From Desulforhabdus amnigena (lineage in GTDB: Bacteria; Desulfobacterota; Syntrophobacteria; Syntrophobacterales; Syntrophobacteraceae): a stretch of 64,000 bases of DNA. Each line of letters begins with the position of its first letter. Position 1 is the first letter of the stretch. This document shows, piece after piece, positions 8,642 to 17,053 of the stretch. The notes under the pieces were generated by a model, which was not told the origin of the DNA, did not search any database, and worked only from the letters and a program-made list of their open reading frames with translations. The position numbers and the translations under genes are program-made. Location: positions 3,189,001 through 3,253,000 of the forward strand of contig NZ_BSDR01000001.1 of NCBI RefSeq assembly GCF_027925305.1, in the 5' to 3' direction.

Positions 8642-10207
8642 TTATTCGCGTGTTTTCCGCCATTTTTCCGCCAGTTCCTCACCGACCGCCTTTTCCAGCG
8701 CCTTGACAAGCTGCTGCTTGTTCTTGAGCGGGCCGATGTGGTGCTTCTTCTTGGCGTCGATCAGGGTCGCGCCTTGGAGCGCCTTGTGATCGACGCCGGG
8801 TTCCAACTCGTCGAGCAGGTCGATCACGTCCTGCTTGGTCATGTTGAGGGAGACGCCCTTGGCTTTGGCCATCTCCTGCAGCTCGACCACGGTGAGGTCA
8901 TGCAGCCCGCCGCTCGGCGGAATCTTCTTGAGCTGGTCCGCCAGTTGCTGCGCCTGCTTGAGGGACGCCTGTTTCTGCGCCAGGAGTTGGATCAGGTCGT
9001 CCTTGGTGCGGAGCAGGCCGATCTTGTGTTGTTTGAGCTTGGCGTCGAGGGCGGCTCCGGAGAGGGTGGAGTGGTCCACGCCCGGCTCCGCCGCGTCGAG
9101 CAGATGGATGAAGTCGGCTTTGGTCCGGGCGATGGAGACGCCGTTCTGCTTGGCCAGGGTCTGGAGTTGCTTCACGCTTAGAGTGTTCAGGTCGGCGATC
9201 TGTCCGCCTTCGAAGGCTGCCTTGAGCTTCGCGTCTTCCGCCGCCTTGGCCTTCGCCTGCTCTTCGATGGCCTGGGGCGGGATGATGCACGCGGCGGGTT
9301 CAGCCGCGGCTTTCGCCCCCAGCTCTCCTCCGCAGATCACCAGGGGCCAAGCGACCACGCTTGTGCAGCGGCAGTTGGGATGGGCCGGTTGCTGGGGAAA
9401 GCGGTTCGTGTCGAACACCTTGCCGTCCAGCGGCCCGCAGACGGGGCAAACCCGCTCGTCCTCCATGGTCATCCATTCGAGCTTCCGAACTCCGACCCGG
9501 TCGTGGAACTTGAGTCGCCCCTGGTTATGGGCGCGCAGGACCTCAGTGCGGGCAATCACCTCCATGCGGTACTGGGCCTTGGTGAACACCTTGGAACCGG
9601 CGTAGCGGAAGGACTCCGGGTCTTTCACCACGCGCCCGAGGTCGCGGACGATGTCCTCCACGCCCTTGCCGGTGGCGATGCCGCCCATCACGACCCGCTT
9701 GATGCCGTCGGCCAGCTCGCGGTTGACGTCGCCGGCCAGGACCAGGTTGTAGTTGGTCATGAAATCGAGGGCATCGGTATCCACCAGGGTGAACACTCGG
9801 GTGGCGAGCTTGTCGATGCCCTCCGGGGTCAAGTCGCGGTAAAAGGGAAGCTGGGCCGCGGCGAACTCGTCGATGCCTCGGTAGATGCCCTGGCGGAAGG
9901 ATGTTTTGGCCGTCTTCCGGAAAAGCAGCGTCTGCTCCCGGTGCAGGCGGCTCGTGGTCTCCTGGATGTCGGCTTGGAGTTTCTTGAGACCTTCGAGAGC
10001 GGCCAGCTTGTTGTCGGGGAGGGAGCCGAGACTCTTGTAGCGGAGGATAGCGCGGCGGACCTCCTCCTCGGCCCCGGCAAGCATCGCGGTCAGATCGGCG
10101 ACCGTTTGCTCCGTATAGAGATTGCGAGCGTGGACGCTCTTCTCCGTGGCCAGGCGGATAGCCTCGGCTTGAGAGAGCGGAAGCTTGGCCGCAAGCGCAC
10201 CGATCAT
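8642..10207 (-). CDS. MuF-like minor head protein with C-terminal SAP/HeH-like repeats
   Basis: A 521-residue protein. The MuF domain ends in VCPVCGPLDGKVF and HPNCRCTSVVAWPL, the conserved Cys pairs of Mu gpF minor head proteins. The last ~200 residues hold about four repeated helix-extended-helix units of the type LxxLaKxxGVSxxRTKxDLIxLL, resembling SAP/Rho_N/HeH DNA-binding modules. MuF proteins sit at the portal inside the head; a DNA-binding tail could contact packaged or ejected DNA. I start it at the ATG overlapping the portal stop (ATGA, 10204-10207) rather than the GTG six codons upstream. Confidence 0.85.
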   Translation of the reverse strand: MIGALAAKLPLSQAEAIRLATEKSVHARNLYTEQTVADLTAMLAGAEEEVRRAILRYKSLGSLPDNKLAALEGLKKLQADIQETTSRLHREQTLLFRKTAKTSFRQGIYRGIDEFAAAQLPFYRDLTPEGIDKLATRVFTLVDTDALDFMTNYNLVLAGDVNRELADGIKRVVMGGIATGKGVEDIVRDLGRVVKDPESFRYAGSKVFTKAQYRMEVIARTEVLRAHNQGRLKFHDRVGVRKLEWMTMEDERVCPVCGPLDGKVFDTNRFPQQPAHPNCRCTSVVAWPLVICGGELGAKAAAEPAACIIPPQAIEEQAKAKAAEDAKLKAAFEGGQIADLNTLSVKQLQTLAKQNGVSIARTKADFIHLLDAAEPGVDHSTLSGAALDAKLKQHKIGLLRTKDDLIQLLAQKQASLKQAQQLADQLKKIPPSGGLHDLTVVELQEMAKAKGVSLNMTKQDVIDLLDELEPGVDHKALQGATLIDAKKKHHIGPLKNKQQLVKALEKAVGEELAEKWRKTRE

Positions 10208-11847
10208 CCCCCGCACTCCCGGCACGCTACCTGCCGGGACGTCGGTTCCTTCTCCCGGTCGGAGCCGCGTTCCATCGCGGCGGTCTTCAGGTCGAAGAAG
10301 CGGCAGACCGGGGTGTCGAAGGTGGTTTCGTTTCGTTGGACCCGGCAGTGGTTGAGATCACCGTCGAAATGCACACAGTCATCACAGACGGCGGCGATGC
10401 TTGCGCGGGCGAACGGCCCGGCCCACGATGCCTCGGCGCGACTTCCCGTCGGGTTCTTCGCCGGATCGAGGCCGAGCATCTCCTGGGCCGTCTCGACGCC
10501 CATGATTCCGGCGGTCACCATATCGACGATGGGCTTGATCTGCTTTTCGTCGAGCATGTCCACCGAGCGCTTCTCGGTCTCCCGGTTGGCCGCCTCGATG
10601 TCGGGATCGAGGTCCATCTTCAGTTGCAGGCTCGAACGGCTGATGAGCTTGCGGTCGTAGAGCTCGATGAGCAGGCGCTTGAAATCGACCGCGTCCGAGG
10701 GATCGAGGTCGTTGAACAGGAACTGGAGCGTCTTGTCTTCCCAGCCTTTGAGCTCCAGCCAGTCGTTGAATATCCAGTTCAGGATGCTCCGGGCGGCCTG
10801 CTTGATCTCCCGGATCATCACCAGCATCTTCTGGAGGCTCACCGAGGCCGTGGCGAAGTTCGGGCCGTCCCCGGTCACCAGCGACCGCGAGAGGCCTAGC
10901 GCCACGACGATGTCCTCCTTCACCTCCTTGACCTTGTCCTCGACGTTGAGGACCTGCCCCTCGGTGCCGTGGGTCTCGACCGTGACGTAGAAAGGGACGA
11001 CCAAGCCGCTCTTGAGGTCCATCTTGTTGACCATGTCCCGGACCTGTTCGAGCATCTTCTGGTCGGGCATGACCATCTTCTGGCCGAACGCGCCACCGAC
11101 TTTGAGAAGCCTGAATGGCGTGGCCCAGCGCTTGGCGATGGCCTGTTCGGCCCGGCGGTAGTCGCGGAGGAGTTCGATGGACTGGAACGCGGGAAGGACG
11201 AGCGAGTTGCCCCGTGGCGAGAAGGCCGGCGCGTCCCACTTGAGATGGAGCACCTGCTCCACGGGAAGGTCCAGTCCCTCGTCCGCGGCGGGATTGTCTT
11301 CCGGCGTCTGCCGGGCTTCGACGAGCCGCCCTTGGGCGTACTTGACCCTGACCGACACCGGGTTGACGCAGACCAGTTCCTCCAAGTCCTTGCCGTCCTT
11401 GGTGTAGCGTTTGAATCCGACGGCGTCGCCCTTGACCAGAAGCTGGAGAATCATGTCCTTAACGAACTCGGAGACGCTCAGGCGGTCGGCGACATCCACG
11501 GCCTCCCATTTCACCTTCTCGTCATCGCCCGCGATCTTGATTTCTTCGCCCACGGCGAAGGTGCGCCAGGAGTTGACGCAGTTCTTCACCAGCGGTTCTT
11601 CGAGGTAGTACTCCCAGGCCTTGCGCGCCCGGTCCTCCCAGGAAGCCGGGATCGCTTCGGAGGCGTTGACCTTGCTGAACACGGACGGGTCCAAGGCCGC
11701 GGCGGCTGCCAGAGGAACGAGCACCAGACCGTCCGCTGAAAGCGGCGTCGGCTCAGCGCCCGATCCGGATGCCGGGCTGTCGGGTGTCGAGTTGCTTCGT
11801 GTTTCCACCGGGGTCCTCTCGGTTTCTTGCCCTTGTGGGCGCGACAT
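10204..11847 (-). CDS. Phage portal protein
   Basis: A 547-residue protein with portal-family features: a WEYYLEEPLVKNCVNSWRTF N-terminal helix region, a long alpha/beta core with SPRGNSLVLPAFQSIELLRD, and the helical ATASVSLQKMLVMIREIKQA followed by LQFLFNDLDPSDAVDFKRLL. It lies between the large terminase and MuF, the standard order. The dodecameric portal forms the DNA entry vertex. Oddity: the C-terminus is Cys-rich (CDDCVHFDGDLNHCRVQ, then VCRFFD and CRECGG), suggesting a zinc-binding tail. A promoter-like element lies about 37 bp upstream. Confidence 0.88.
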   Translation of the reverse strand: MSRPQGQETERTPVETRSNSTPDSPASGSGAEPTPLSADGLVLVPLAAAAALDPSVFSKVNASEAIPASWEDRARKAWEYYLEEPLVKNCVNSWRTFAVGEEIKIAGDDEKVKWEAVDVADRLSVSEFVKDMILQLLVKGDAVGFKRYTKDGKDLEELVCVNPVSVRVKYAQGRLVEARQTPEDNPAADEGLDLPVEQVLHLKWDAPAFSPRGNSLVLPAFQSIELLRDYRRAEQAIAKRWATPFRLLKVGGAFGQKMVMPDQKMLEQVRDMVNKMDLKSGLVVPFYVTVETHGTEGQVLNVEDKVKEVKEDIVVALGLSRSLVTGDGPNFATASVSLQKMLVMIREIKQAARSILNWIFNDWLELKGWEDKTLQFLFNDLDPSDAVDFKRLLIELYDRKLISRSSLQLKMDLDPDIEAANRETEKRSVDMLDEKQIKPIVDMVTAGIMGVETAQEMLGLDPAKNPTGSRAEASWAGPFARASIAAVCDDCVHFDGDLNHCRVQRNETTFDTPVCRFFDLKTAAMERGSDREKEPTSRQVACRECGG

Positions 11848-11883
11848 TCGCGCCGTGTGGCGGGGAAAGCCCGCCCCTGGGGT

Positions 11884-11913
11884 TATCTACCGGAGGCGGG
11901 GAAGGAACGTCGG
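11884..11913 (-). promoter_or_regulatory. Phage promoter-like element, copy 2
   Basis: TATCTACCGGAG-N13-GTCGG on the plus strand; one substitution (ACC to ATC) from the consensus. About 37 bp upstream of the portal gene. Confidence 0.65.
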
Positions 11914-11963
11914 TGGGCGGGTTGTTCGGGCTGGGGAGGTCAGACCGTATCCGGAAATATCCC

Positions 11964-11993
11964 TTGACACTTAGAGACAAAACCGGCTATATT
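11964..11993 (+). promoter_or_regulatory. Sigma-70 promoter of the ATPase-phosphoesterase pair
   Basis: TTGACA (11964-11969), an 18-bp spacer and TATATT (11988-11993), facing the ATPase gene. A housekeeping-type promoter, so the pair can be expressed in the lysogen, in contrast to the surrounding minus-strand phage genes. Confidence 0.7.
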
Positions 11994-12044
11994 TATTCCC
12001 GGACAAGGCAGAAACCGGAAAGAACCATGGCCAGGAGTGACCCT

Positions 12045-13358
12045 ATGATAGAGACGATCAAATCCATCATCCTGGATTTCCAGGAAACCCGACTGGAGAC
12101 CGGGGTGCCCCGGCGTTTGCGTATCGAGGCGGTCCACGGCAAGGCCGCCGTCTGCATCGGGGTGCGGCGGAGCGGCAAGTCGACATACATGTTCCAGGTT
12201 ATCCAGCGGCTGTTGGACGGTGGGGTTCCCCGGCAGAACATTCTGTATCTGAACTTTTTCGACGACCGCCTCCACAACCTGCGGCAGGACAATCTCGGCC
12301 TGATCGCCGAGGCCTATTACTCCATCTACCCGGAGAAGAAAAACACCGAGACGATCTACTGCTTTTTCGACGAGATTCAGGCAGCCCCCGGTTGGGAGCC
12401 CTTCGTCGACCGTTTGATGCGCACGGAAAAATGCGAGGTGTATCTGACCGGTTCGTCAGCCAGAATGCTGTCGAAGGAGATCGCCACGCAGATGCGCGGG
12501 CGGGCGCTTTCGTGGGAGATGTTTCCGTTTTCGTTCAGGGAATTCCTGGACTACAAAGGAATCGCGAGCGAGGGCGCGCTGTCGACGAAAAAGCGGCTCC
12601 TCGTTCAAAAGGCCTTCGAGGAATACTGGGAGGCCGGCGGCTTCCCCGAGGTCGCTGGCCTTGGCCGGAACCTGCGGATCAAGACCCACCAGGAATACTT
12701 TCACACCATCCTGTTTCGGGATTTGGTCGAGCGCCACGACGTTTCACACCCGAAGGCGGTGACCGATCTGGCGCACTGGCTGGTGGACAACACCGCTTCG
12801 CTTTACTCGGTCAACAGTCTCACGGGCTATCTCAAGTCGCTGGGCCATAAGGCTCCGAAGTCTGCGGTGTCGGACTACCTGGAATGGTTCGAGGACGCAT
12901 ATTTCCTGTTCACCGTGCGCATATTCGACCCGTCCCTCGCGCGTAGCAACACCAATCCGAAAAAGGTCTACTGCATCGATCACGCACTGGTCATTTCGGT
13001 GTCGTCGGGAATTCTGGTCAACTCCGGCCATCTCCTTGAGAACCTCGTGTTCACCGCGCTCCGGCGTCTTCATCCGGAAATCTACTATTACAAGACCAAG
13101 GCCGGCCGGGAGGTCGATTTCATCGTCCCGATGCGAGGCCGGCCGCGGATGCTGGTCCAGGTGTGCGAGTCTCTGGCGGAGCCGCAAACGCGGAAACGGG
13201 AGACTGCGGCCTTGAGTGAGGCGATGGCAGAACTGGGTCTCTCCACCGGAACCATCGTGACCCGGAACGAGGACGAGCGGATCGAGGCCGGCGGCGGGAC
13301 CATCGAAGTGGTCCCGGCATGGCGGTTCCTCCTCGAACTGCCGGAATCTACGGAATAG
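12045..13358 (+). CDS. AAA-family ATPase with DUF4143 C-terminal domain
   Basis: A 437-residue protein of the AAA_14/DUF4143 type. Walker A is GVRRSGKST (39-47), Walker B IYCFFDEI (104-111), and LTGSSARML (134-142) is the typical sensor segment. The C-terminal DUF4143 region contains REVDFIVPMRG then LVQVCES, the position where relatives have a nuclease-like E-x-K; here it reads Q-V-C, so a nuclease site would be degenerate. I prefer the ATG at 12045 (AGGAG 7 nt upstream) over 12027. It is followed after 4 bp by the phosphoesterase. Function is unknown; a phage-exclusion role is inferred from moron context only. Confidence 0.8.
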   Translation: MIETIKSIILDFQETRLETGVPRRLRIEAVHGKAAVCIGVRRSGKSTYMFQVIQRLLDGGVPRQNILYLNFFDDRLHNLRQDNLGLIAEAYYSIYPEKKNTETIYCFFDEIQAAPGWEPFVDRLMRTEKCEVYLTGSSARMLSKEIATQMRGRALSWEMFPFSFREFLDYKGIASEGALSTKKRLLVQKAFEEYWEAGGFPEVAGLGRNLRIKTHQEYFHTILFRDLVERHDVSHPKAVTDLAHWLVDNTASLYSVNSLTGYLKSLGHKAPKSAVSDYLEWFEDAYFLFTVRIFDPSLARSNTNPKKVYCIDHALVISVSSGILVNSGHLLENLVFTALRRLHPEIYYYKTKAGREVDFIVPMRGRPRMLVQVCESLAEPQTRKRETAALSEAMAELGLSTGTIVTRNEDERIEAGGGTIEVVPAWRFLLELPESTE

Positions 13359-13362
13359 CTGC

Positions 13363-14349
13363 ATGAGATTCTTGCTGATCAGCGACACACACGGAAGGCT
13401 CGGGGTGATCGACGAACTGACCGACCGGGTCCGGGCCGATGCCGTGATCCACGCCGGGGACTTCGGGTTTTTCGACGAAGGGAGTTTCGAGCGCCTCTCG
13501 GACCGGGAGCTTCGTCTTCACGTCGCGCATTCCGATCTGCCGCGAACCGAACGGGACCGAATCCTGGCGCTTTCCCGAAAGGACATGATCAGAACGGCGA
13601 GGGAGCACCGTTTGCTTGGCGCGTTTCAATTTTTCCTCGAAGGGATCGAATCGTTCCATGTTCCCGTTTACGCCGTCTGGGGAAACCACGAGGACAAGGA
13701 GGTCGTCGAGCGGCTCTTCCACGGCGATGTCGCTGTAACAAACCTCCACATCCTGCATCACCGGCGTGGGTACCGGGTCGGACCGGCGTTTATCTCCGGG
13801 CTCGGTGGAAATGTGCTTCCCGGCTCGAAGATGATGCAACGGCCCATCGCAGGCGGCGGAGGGAAGATATGGAGCGCGCTTTCCCAGTTCTCCGATTTGA
13901 TACAAACCGTCGAAAGGGATGCGGCCCCGGCCATGGTGCGCATCTTCGTTTCCCATGTCAGCCCGGGAAAGGAGCCTTTCGTGGAACTTATCGGTGCCAG
14001 GACGAGGGCGGATTTCACCGTCAGTGGACACATGGGAGCGCCCGCCAGCATGGTCTGGAATGCGTTCGCGGTAAGCACCGTCGAGGAAGCGGAAAAACGG
14101 CTTCGGGATGGTTTCGACGCCGTAAGAGAATCGTGTCTGGACACCGCCAAAACGGATGCTTCATGGGTTGCCGAGACACTCGAATTCATCGGCCGGGTTC
14201 CGGAAGATACCATCGACCTTGGAAGGGGCGTCAAAGCGCCCCGCTGGTATCGGCGGATGACGCATATCAACCTGCCAGACGCTCATGTGGGCTACGCCGT
14301 CCTCGATATCGACGAGACCGGCTCGAAGCTCCAGACCTTCCTCAGATAA
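13363..14349 (+). CDS. Calcineurin-like metallophosphoesterase
   Basis: A 328-residue protein with the full dimetal motif set: SDTHG (7-11), GD (32-33), GNHE (107-110), a later VSHVSPG and SGHMGAP. It should hydrolyse a phosphoester (nucleotide, cyclic nucleotide or nucleic acid end); the substrate cannot be read from sequence. It starts 4 bp after the DUF4143 ATPase, so the two are almost certainly co-transcribed and probably act together. The last 8 bp overlap the convergent large terminase gene. Confidence 0.82.
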   Translation: MRFLLISDTHGRLGVIDELTDRVRADAVIHAGDFGFFDEGSFERLSDRELRLHVAHSDLPRTERDRILALSRKDMIRTAREHRLLGAFQFFLEGIESFHVPVYAVWGNHEDKEVVERLFHGDVAVTNLHILHHRRGYRVGPAFISGLGGNVLPGSKMMQRPIAGGGGKIWSALSQFSDLIQTVERDAAPAMVRIFVSHVSPGKEPFVELIGARTRADFTVSGHMGAPASMVWNAFAVSTVEEAEKRLRDGFDAVRESCLDTAKTDASWVAETLEFIGRVPEDTIDLGRGVKAPRWYRRMTHINLPDAHVGYAVLDIDETGSKLQTFLR

Positions 14350-15868
14350 AGACCGGCTCGGTCGTAAGCGGTACCAGAGAGACCGTCTCCTCGCCCACTT
14401 GGTTGAGGGTTGACTGCTCCCGGGCCAGCATGGCGCAGCGCACGGCGTCGATGACGTGGTCGTTGCCCTTTGAGTAGACGATGCGTCCGTCGTGCAGCGT
14501 GTAGGTGTGGGTGATGAACTGGTCCTCGATCTCCAGGTCCTCGATGGGGAACACAAGCTGACGTCGCTGGAGCGCCCCGGCGATAAGACTGGTCATGAAT
14601 TCCTTGGTCCGCTTCCTGACCTCGTGGCCGTCGCGCACGGCCAAGGTGGTCATGCCCCCGAAGTCATAACCGCGCAGCCGCCCCTGAAGAGCCAGGTCTT
14701 TGTACTTGTCCAGGGTAAGCAGTTCCTGCACGACGGCCATCCCGTTGCCACCGTTGTCCACGCCGATGCCTGCGGCGGTGTAGTACCTGTCCAGGAGTGC
14801 GATGGTCTGGGCGATGTGGGGATAAGCCACGTGCTCCATGCGGACCCGCAGGATCAGCTTGACGATCCTCCGCTCGGGCAGTTCGATCTCCTGGAACACG
14901 ACGATCTCCGTCGGGTCGTTGGTGTAGCCCAGGTCTCCGCCGATCCAGAAGACGCCGGTCCGCGGCATGAGATTGAGCAGCATCTCCAGGCGGTCATGGG
15001 ATTCCTCCTCGGTGGCGCAGCCGCGCAGTTCCTCGCCGGTGACGACGACCTTCTGGTACTCGACCACATCCTGTCGGCAGAGATTGAGGTGCTCGATGTT
15101 GAACGCGCCGTAGGAAGGCTTGCCGTGTTCGCCGGCCACCTCGTGCTGCCAGCCCGCGCTGTCCCGCCCGCCGTAGAACTCCAGCAACTCGGCCTCGCGC
15201 TCCTGGGTCCACGCCGGGTTCAGCCAGGAAGGCCAGCGGAACACCCGGAACTGGGTTGAGCCGGTCAAGCGGTAATAGGTCGTGTCACGCAGCCCGTTGG
15301 GCGTCGAATAGATGCGCAGTCTGCCGCCCGACTTCAGGCACTGGCGAAGCGCTTTCCAGGCCCGCTCGGTGAGCCAAGCCCCTTCGTCAACCCAAACCCG
15401 GTCCACATGCAGTGAGCGGAAAGCGTCGCCGTAAGCCCCGGCGGGACGGAAGTAGAGGATCGCGCCGTTGGTGAATTCGAGCCGGAAGTATGGTTTGCGG
15501 TGAATCTTGGGCTTGCCGTATTTGGTGAGAGCCACACTGACCATGAGGTCCGGGTTGGCGTCGAGCTGGAACTCGATCTCCTCGATCAGCGTGTCGAGAT
15601 GCCCTTGGTGGGGCGCGGCGACGAGTCCCTGGCAGCCGCGGTTGGTGAAGGCGAAATGCAGGGCGTCGGTGGTGATGCAGACGCTCTTGCCCACATCGCG
15701 CCCGTCGAGGTGGATGATATTCTTGTCCGGGCAGAGCAGGTCTTCCGCCTGGTGCGGCCAGTAGACCCGTTGTCCCCCGTCGCGGTTGCGCAGGTATCCC
15801 TGTCCCCAGAGGACCGGGTCCGCCAGGGTCTCCGCCAGTTTGCGCTCCTTGGCGGATATCCGGGCCAT
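14342..15868 (-). CDS. terL: Terminase large subunit
   Basis: A 508-residue packaging motor. The ATPase part has Walker A-like GRDVGKS (about 56-62) and Walker B VDRVWVDEGAW; the C-terminal RNase H-like nuclease has GGDLGYTNDPTEIVVF and a later acidic cluster at IDAVRCAML. It binds the portal, cuts concatemers and pumps DNA. Its ATG overlaps the stop of the preceding small gene (about 15866-15870). Its 3' end overlaps the end of the plus-strand phosphoesterase by 8 bp, showing how tightly the foreign pair is fitted here. Confidence 0.93.
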   Translation of the reverse strand: MARISAKERKLAETLADPVLWGQGYLRNRDGGQRVYWPHQAEDLLCPDKNIIHLDGRDVGKSVCITTDALHFAFTNRGCQGLVAAPHQGHLDTLIEEIEFQLDANPDLMVSVALTKYGKPKIHRKPYFRLEFTNGAILYFRPAGAYGDAFRSLHVDRVWVDEGAWLTERAWKALRQCLKSGGRLRIYSTPNGLRDTTYYRLTGSTQFRVFRWPSWLNPAWTQEREAELLEFYGGRDSAGWQHEVAGEHGKPSYGAFNIEHLNLCRQDVVEYQKVVVTGEELRGCATEEESHDRLEMLLNLMPRTGVFWIGGDLGYTNDPTEIVVFQEIELPERRIVKLILRVRMEHVAYPHIAQTIALLDRYYTAAGIGVDNGGNGMAVVQELLTLDKYKDLALQGRLRGYDFGGMTTLAVRDGHEVRKRTKEFMTSLIAGALQRRQLVFPIEDLEIEDQFITHTYTLHDGRIVYSKGNDHVIDAVRCAMLAREQSTLNQVGEETVSLVPLTTEPVFI

Positions 15869-16146
15869 CAGGGCAGCCTCGACCTCAAGACCGACCCGAG
15901 GACCGTGCCGACGATTTCGGCCAGAATGTGCTGGACGGCGAGCATCCCTTCGCGGTCGCGGATCACCCCTTCGATATCAGCCGCGGCTTGATCGAGCTCC
16001 TCCCACTCGGGGTAAGCCTGCCGTGCGGTATCGAGCCGGGCCAGGGCATCGTCGATCTTCCCGGCAGCCAGCTCCGCGCCGATTTCGACCAGTTGCCGTC
16101 CAGCCTCGCGGACGGCCTCGCTGTTCCGTTCTAGGATTTCTTTCAT
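15868..16146 (-). CDS. Small helical phage protein of unknown function
   Basis: A 92-residue protein starting MKEILERNSEAVREAGRQLV, with an amphipathic N-terminus and a hydrophobic C-terminal helix (AVQHILAEIVGTVLGSVL). GGAGG lies 7 nt before the ATG. It is coupled on both sides by ATGA overlaps, to the lipoprotein upstream and the large terminase downstream. No family recognised. Confidence 0.75.
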   Translation of the reverse strand: MKEILERNSEAVREAGRQLVEIGAELAAGKIDDALARLDTARQAYPEWEELDQAAADIEGVIRDREGMLAVQHILAEIVGTVLGSVLRSRLP

Positions 16147-16433
16147 TGCTTGTCCTCCTCCGGTGTTTTTTCCTGCCCCGATGCCCAACGGTCCAGGGCG
16201 TCCAATACCCCGGCCAGGCGGTCACCGATGCCGGCCAGGCGCTCCCGGTCCGGGTGCTCCGCGTCGGCCAGGGCCTTGTTGGCCTCGGCCACGTACTCCG
16301 GCATGTAGCGGTTCGCCGTGTGTATGGCGTCCTGAATCCGCTGAGGCGGCCTGGCAGCGGCGCAACCCAGCAGGGATGCCGCCAGACTCGCCGCCAACAG
16401 CGCCTTCAGGATCATTGCGATCTGTCTTCTCAT
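16143..16433 (-). CDS. Small prophage lipoprotein
   Basis: A 96-residue protein with an N-terminal lipoprotein signal: MRRQIAMILKALLAASLAAS then LLGC, giving a predicted lipidated Cys at residue 24. The mature part is helical and charged. GGAGGGG precedes the ATG at 16433. The frame extends upstream, but the signal peptide fixes the start. In a packaging operon, a secreted lipoprotein could serve lysis (outer spanin-like) or superinfection exclusion; the sequence does not decide. Confidence 0.7.
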   Translation of the reverse strand: MRRQIAMILKALLAASLAASLLGCAAARPPQRIQDAIHTANRYMPEYVAEANKALADAEHPDRERLAGIGDRLAGVLDALDRWASGQEKTPEEDKQ

Positions 16434-16651
16434 GATTCCCCTCCCGGCCCGCCCGGGGCCTGATTGTTTCTCTGGAATGTGCATGGAACGCCTTGACTTC
16501 CGGCGCACGCGAAGCCTGTATGTGAATGTGCGTAGAGCCTTGATTTACAAGGACTTGAGCCGTTTGAGAGGAGGTGCCGAATGCGAGTTTTAGACGTCGG
16601 GACCGTCCGGTCCGGGAAACCTGAACTCAACGAACGAAAGGAGAACGAGTC
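16434..16651. other. Divergent intergenic region before the recombinase pair
   Basis: Separates the minus-strand lipoprotein from the plus-strand recombinases. It contains the short hairpin CCTTG-ATTTA-CAAGG near 16532 and a GGACCGTCCGGTCC palindrome near 16600, followed by AAAGGAG before the first recombinase ATG. No confident promoter. Confidence 0.4.
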
Positions 16652-17053
16652 ATGAACGAGACCCTGCATCAGGCCGCCCAGGCCTATCTGGAACACCTGC
16701 GGACCCAGGGGAAGAAGGAGCGGACGCTCTACACCTACGGCAAGGACTTCGAGCAGATCGAGGCCTTCTTCGGTGCGGAGCGCAAGCTGTCCAGCGTCCT
16801 CATTCCGCACGTGGGAAAATTCTTCAAGTCCGATGCGTTGCTCAAGCTGCCCAACGGGCGGGAGCGCTCCGCGCCCACGGTCGAAAAGACCAAGCGGGTG
16901 CTCCGCATGTTTCTGATCTGGGCCAAGGAGACCGGCCGCATCGACAAGCTGCCCCTGCCCAAGGACACGCCCATGGGCCGCAGCGCCAAGAAAGGAGGAG
17001 AGCGCGATGACAAACACGACGCCATCGAGGCTCCGGCTGCTGAGCAGTCCTGA
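16652..17053 (+). CDS. Tyrosine-recombinase core-binding domain protein lacking the catalytic domain
   Basis: A 133-residue protein starting MNETLHQAAQAYLEHLRTQG. It has only the N-terminal SAM-like core-binding fold of XerC/D-type recombinases (ERTLYTYGKDFEQIEAFFG; VEKTKRVLRMFLIWAKETGR); the RKHRHY catalytic half is absent and the frame ends in charged sequence. GGAGAACGAGTC precedes the ATG. It overlaps the following full-length recombinase by 47 bp. It could be an accessory DNA-binding partner, or a remnant after loss of the C-terminal half. Confidence 0.75.
   Translation: MNETLHQAAQAYLEHLRTQGKKERTLYTYGKDFEQIEAFFGAERKLSSVLIPHVGKFFKSDALLKLPNGRERSAPTVEKTKRVLRMFLIWAKETGRIDKLPLPKDTPMGRSAKKGGERDDKHDAIEAPAAEQS

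Noticed and set aside
10229-10244. CTACCTGCCGGGACGTCGG inside the portal gene, similar to the promoter-like element
   Set aside because: The spacing between the two boxes is wrong and it lies in conserved coding sequence.
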